Shown here: positions 5,035 through 5,589 of the stretch, piece after piece
How positions within the stretch are numbered: position 1 is the first letter of the stretch
Layout: each line of letters begins with the position of its first letter
Source: Betaproteobacteria bacterium
GTDB lineage: Bacteria; Pseudomonadota; Gammaproteobacteria; Burkholderiales; Rhodocyclaceae
Assembly (NCBI GenBank): GCA_028868235.1
Contig: JAGWUW010000193.1
Coordinates: 1 to 5,589, forward strand
DNA length: 5,589 bases
Direction of reading: 5' to 3'
Notes under the pieces: model-generated
The model's database searches: none
The model's input: the letters and a program-made list of their open reading frames with translations, nothing else
Told to the model about the DNA's origin: nothing
Position numbers and translations under genes: made by a program

Positions 5035-5589
5035 TCCCGAACCATTCGAGCCCGCCGAAACCGCTGACAGTGGTTCACCGCGCTGGATTCTCTTGCTTGT
5101 CGTGCTTCTCGTAGTGGGAGTGCTTGCCGCAGCCACCCTCACGCGCGGAGGCTCGGATGCTGGAGAGTCTGCCAGTGGTTACACAAACGCATTCGGCGGG
5201 CCGTTCAGCCTTACCGCACCGGACGGCTCGACCGTCACGGAGAAGACGCTGGCGGGCAAGCCTTACGCGATCTTCTTCGGCTTCACCCGCTGTCCCGATG
5301 TCTGCCCGACCAGCCTCGCTCGCATGGCGCGGCTAAGAAAGCAGCTCGGGCCGGGAGGCATGAAGTTCAACATCGTCTTCGTCTCGGTCGATCCCGGCCA
5401 CGACAAACCGACCGACCTTGGCAATTATGTCGCGCTTTTCGGCACACCGATCATCGGGCTTACCGGGACCGACGCCCAACTAGAGCAGATCAAGAAGGGC
5501 TACGGCGTTTACTCGGCCAAGGTGCCGCAGCCGGGCGGCGACTACACCATCGACCATACCGCCGCGATCTACCTGATGACCGCCAAGGG
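5021..5589 (+). CDS. SCO1/SenC family copper/thiol protein (3' end outside window)
   Basis: 189 residues are visible. A polar N-terminus is followed by one membrane anchor at about 22-41 (WILLLVVLLVVGVLAAATL) and then a periplasmic thioredoxin-like domain. The SCO metal motif is intact: C91 and C95 (TRCPDVCP) plus H179 (DHTAA), the three usual copper ligands. VFVSVDPGHDKPTDL also fits the family. SCO proteins deliver copper to, or reduce the cysteines of, the CuA site in cytochrome oxidase subunit II, and some act in copper or redox sensing. The ATG has GGAGGG at 5010-5015 with 5-nt spacing and overlaps the PCuAC gene, so the two are translationally coupled. Judging by family length, only a short C-terminal tail is missing. 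Confidence 0.95.
   Translation, partial: MQATDPEPFEPAETADSGSPRWILLLVVLLVVGVLAAATLTRGGSDAGESASGYTNAFGGPFSLTAPDGSTVTEKTLAGKPYAIFFGFTRCPDVCPTSLARMARLRKQLGPGGMKFNIVFVSVDPGHDKPTDLGNYVALFGTPIIGLTGTDAQLEQIKKGYGVYSAKVPQPGGDYTIDHTAAIYLMTAK

Overview
The window looks like accessory DNA from a GC-rich alphaproteobacterium. A member of the Sphingomonadales is my best guess, based on protein style and the copper gene set; no rRNA or housekeeping marker confirms it. All genes supported here lie on the + strand.

Left part (1-2992): the C-terminal portion of a large serine recombinase (its catalytic N-terminus is outside the window) is followed by two different ParB-like genes. The three genes are joined by two ATGA stop/start overlaps, so they form one tightly coupled transcription unit. 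The first ParB-like protein has the canonical CTP/DNA-binding boxes (GxxR and ENxxR...LxxxE). The second belongs to the RepB C-terminal type (as in Ti/repABC plasmid RepB) and has a divergent second box. No ParA/RepA ATPase or replication initiator is visible. This is therefore not a complete partition system; it looks like a mobile-element module in which ParB-like proteins accompany a recombinase.

Middle (2993-3331): a 339-bp non-coding stretch rich in symmetrical DNA. It holds a 7-bp hairpin, a perfect 20-bp palindrome flanked by direct copies of a 9-mer, and a 12-bp perfect inverted repeat, all within about 100 bp. These are good candidates for a recombination site, an operator or a ParB-binding site belonging to the left module. 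An AT-richer section with a weak promoter-like sequence leads into the next genes.

Right part (3332-5589): a copper-handling and cytochrome oxidase assembly cluster. In order it holds a DUF2946 small membrane protein, a DUF2244 membrane protein, a 65-residue hypothetical protein, a PCuAC periplasmic copper chaperone, and a SCO/SenC thiol-copper protein cut off by the window end. The last four are tightly spaced or overlapping. The likely theme is delivery of periplasmic copper to the CuA centre of a haem-copper oxidase, or periplasmic copper tolerance; PCuAC and SCO are the confident anchors, and the roles of the two DUF proteins are inferred from context.
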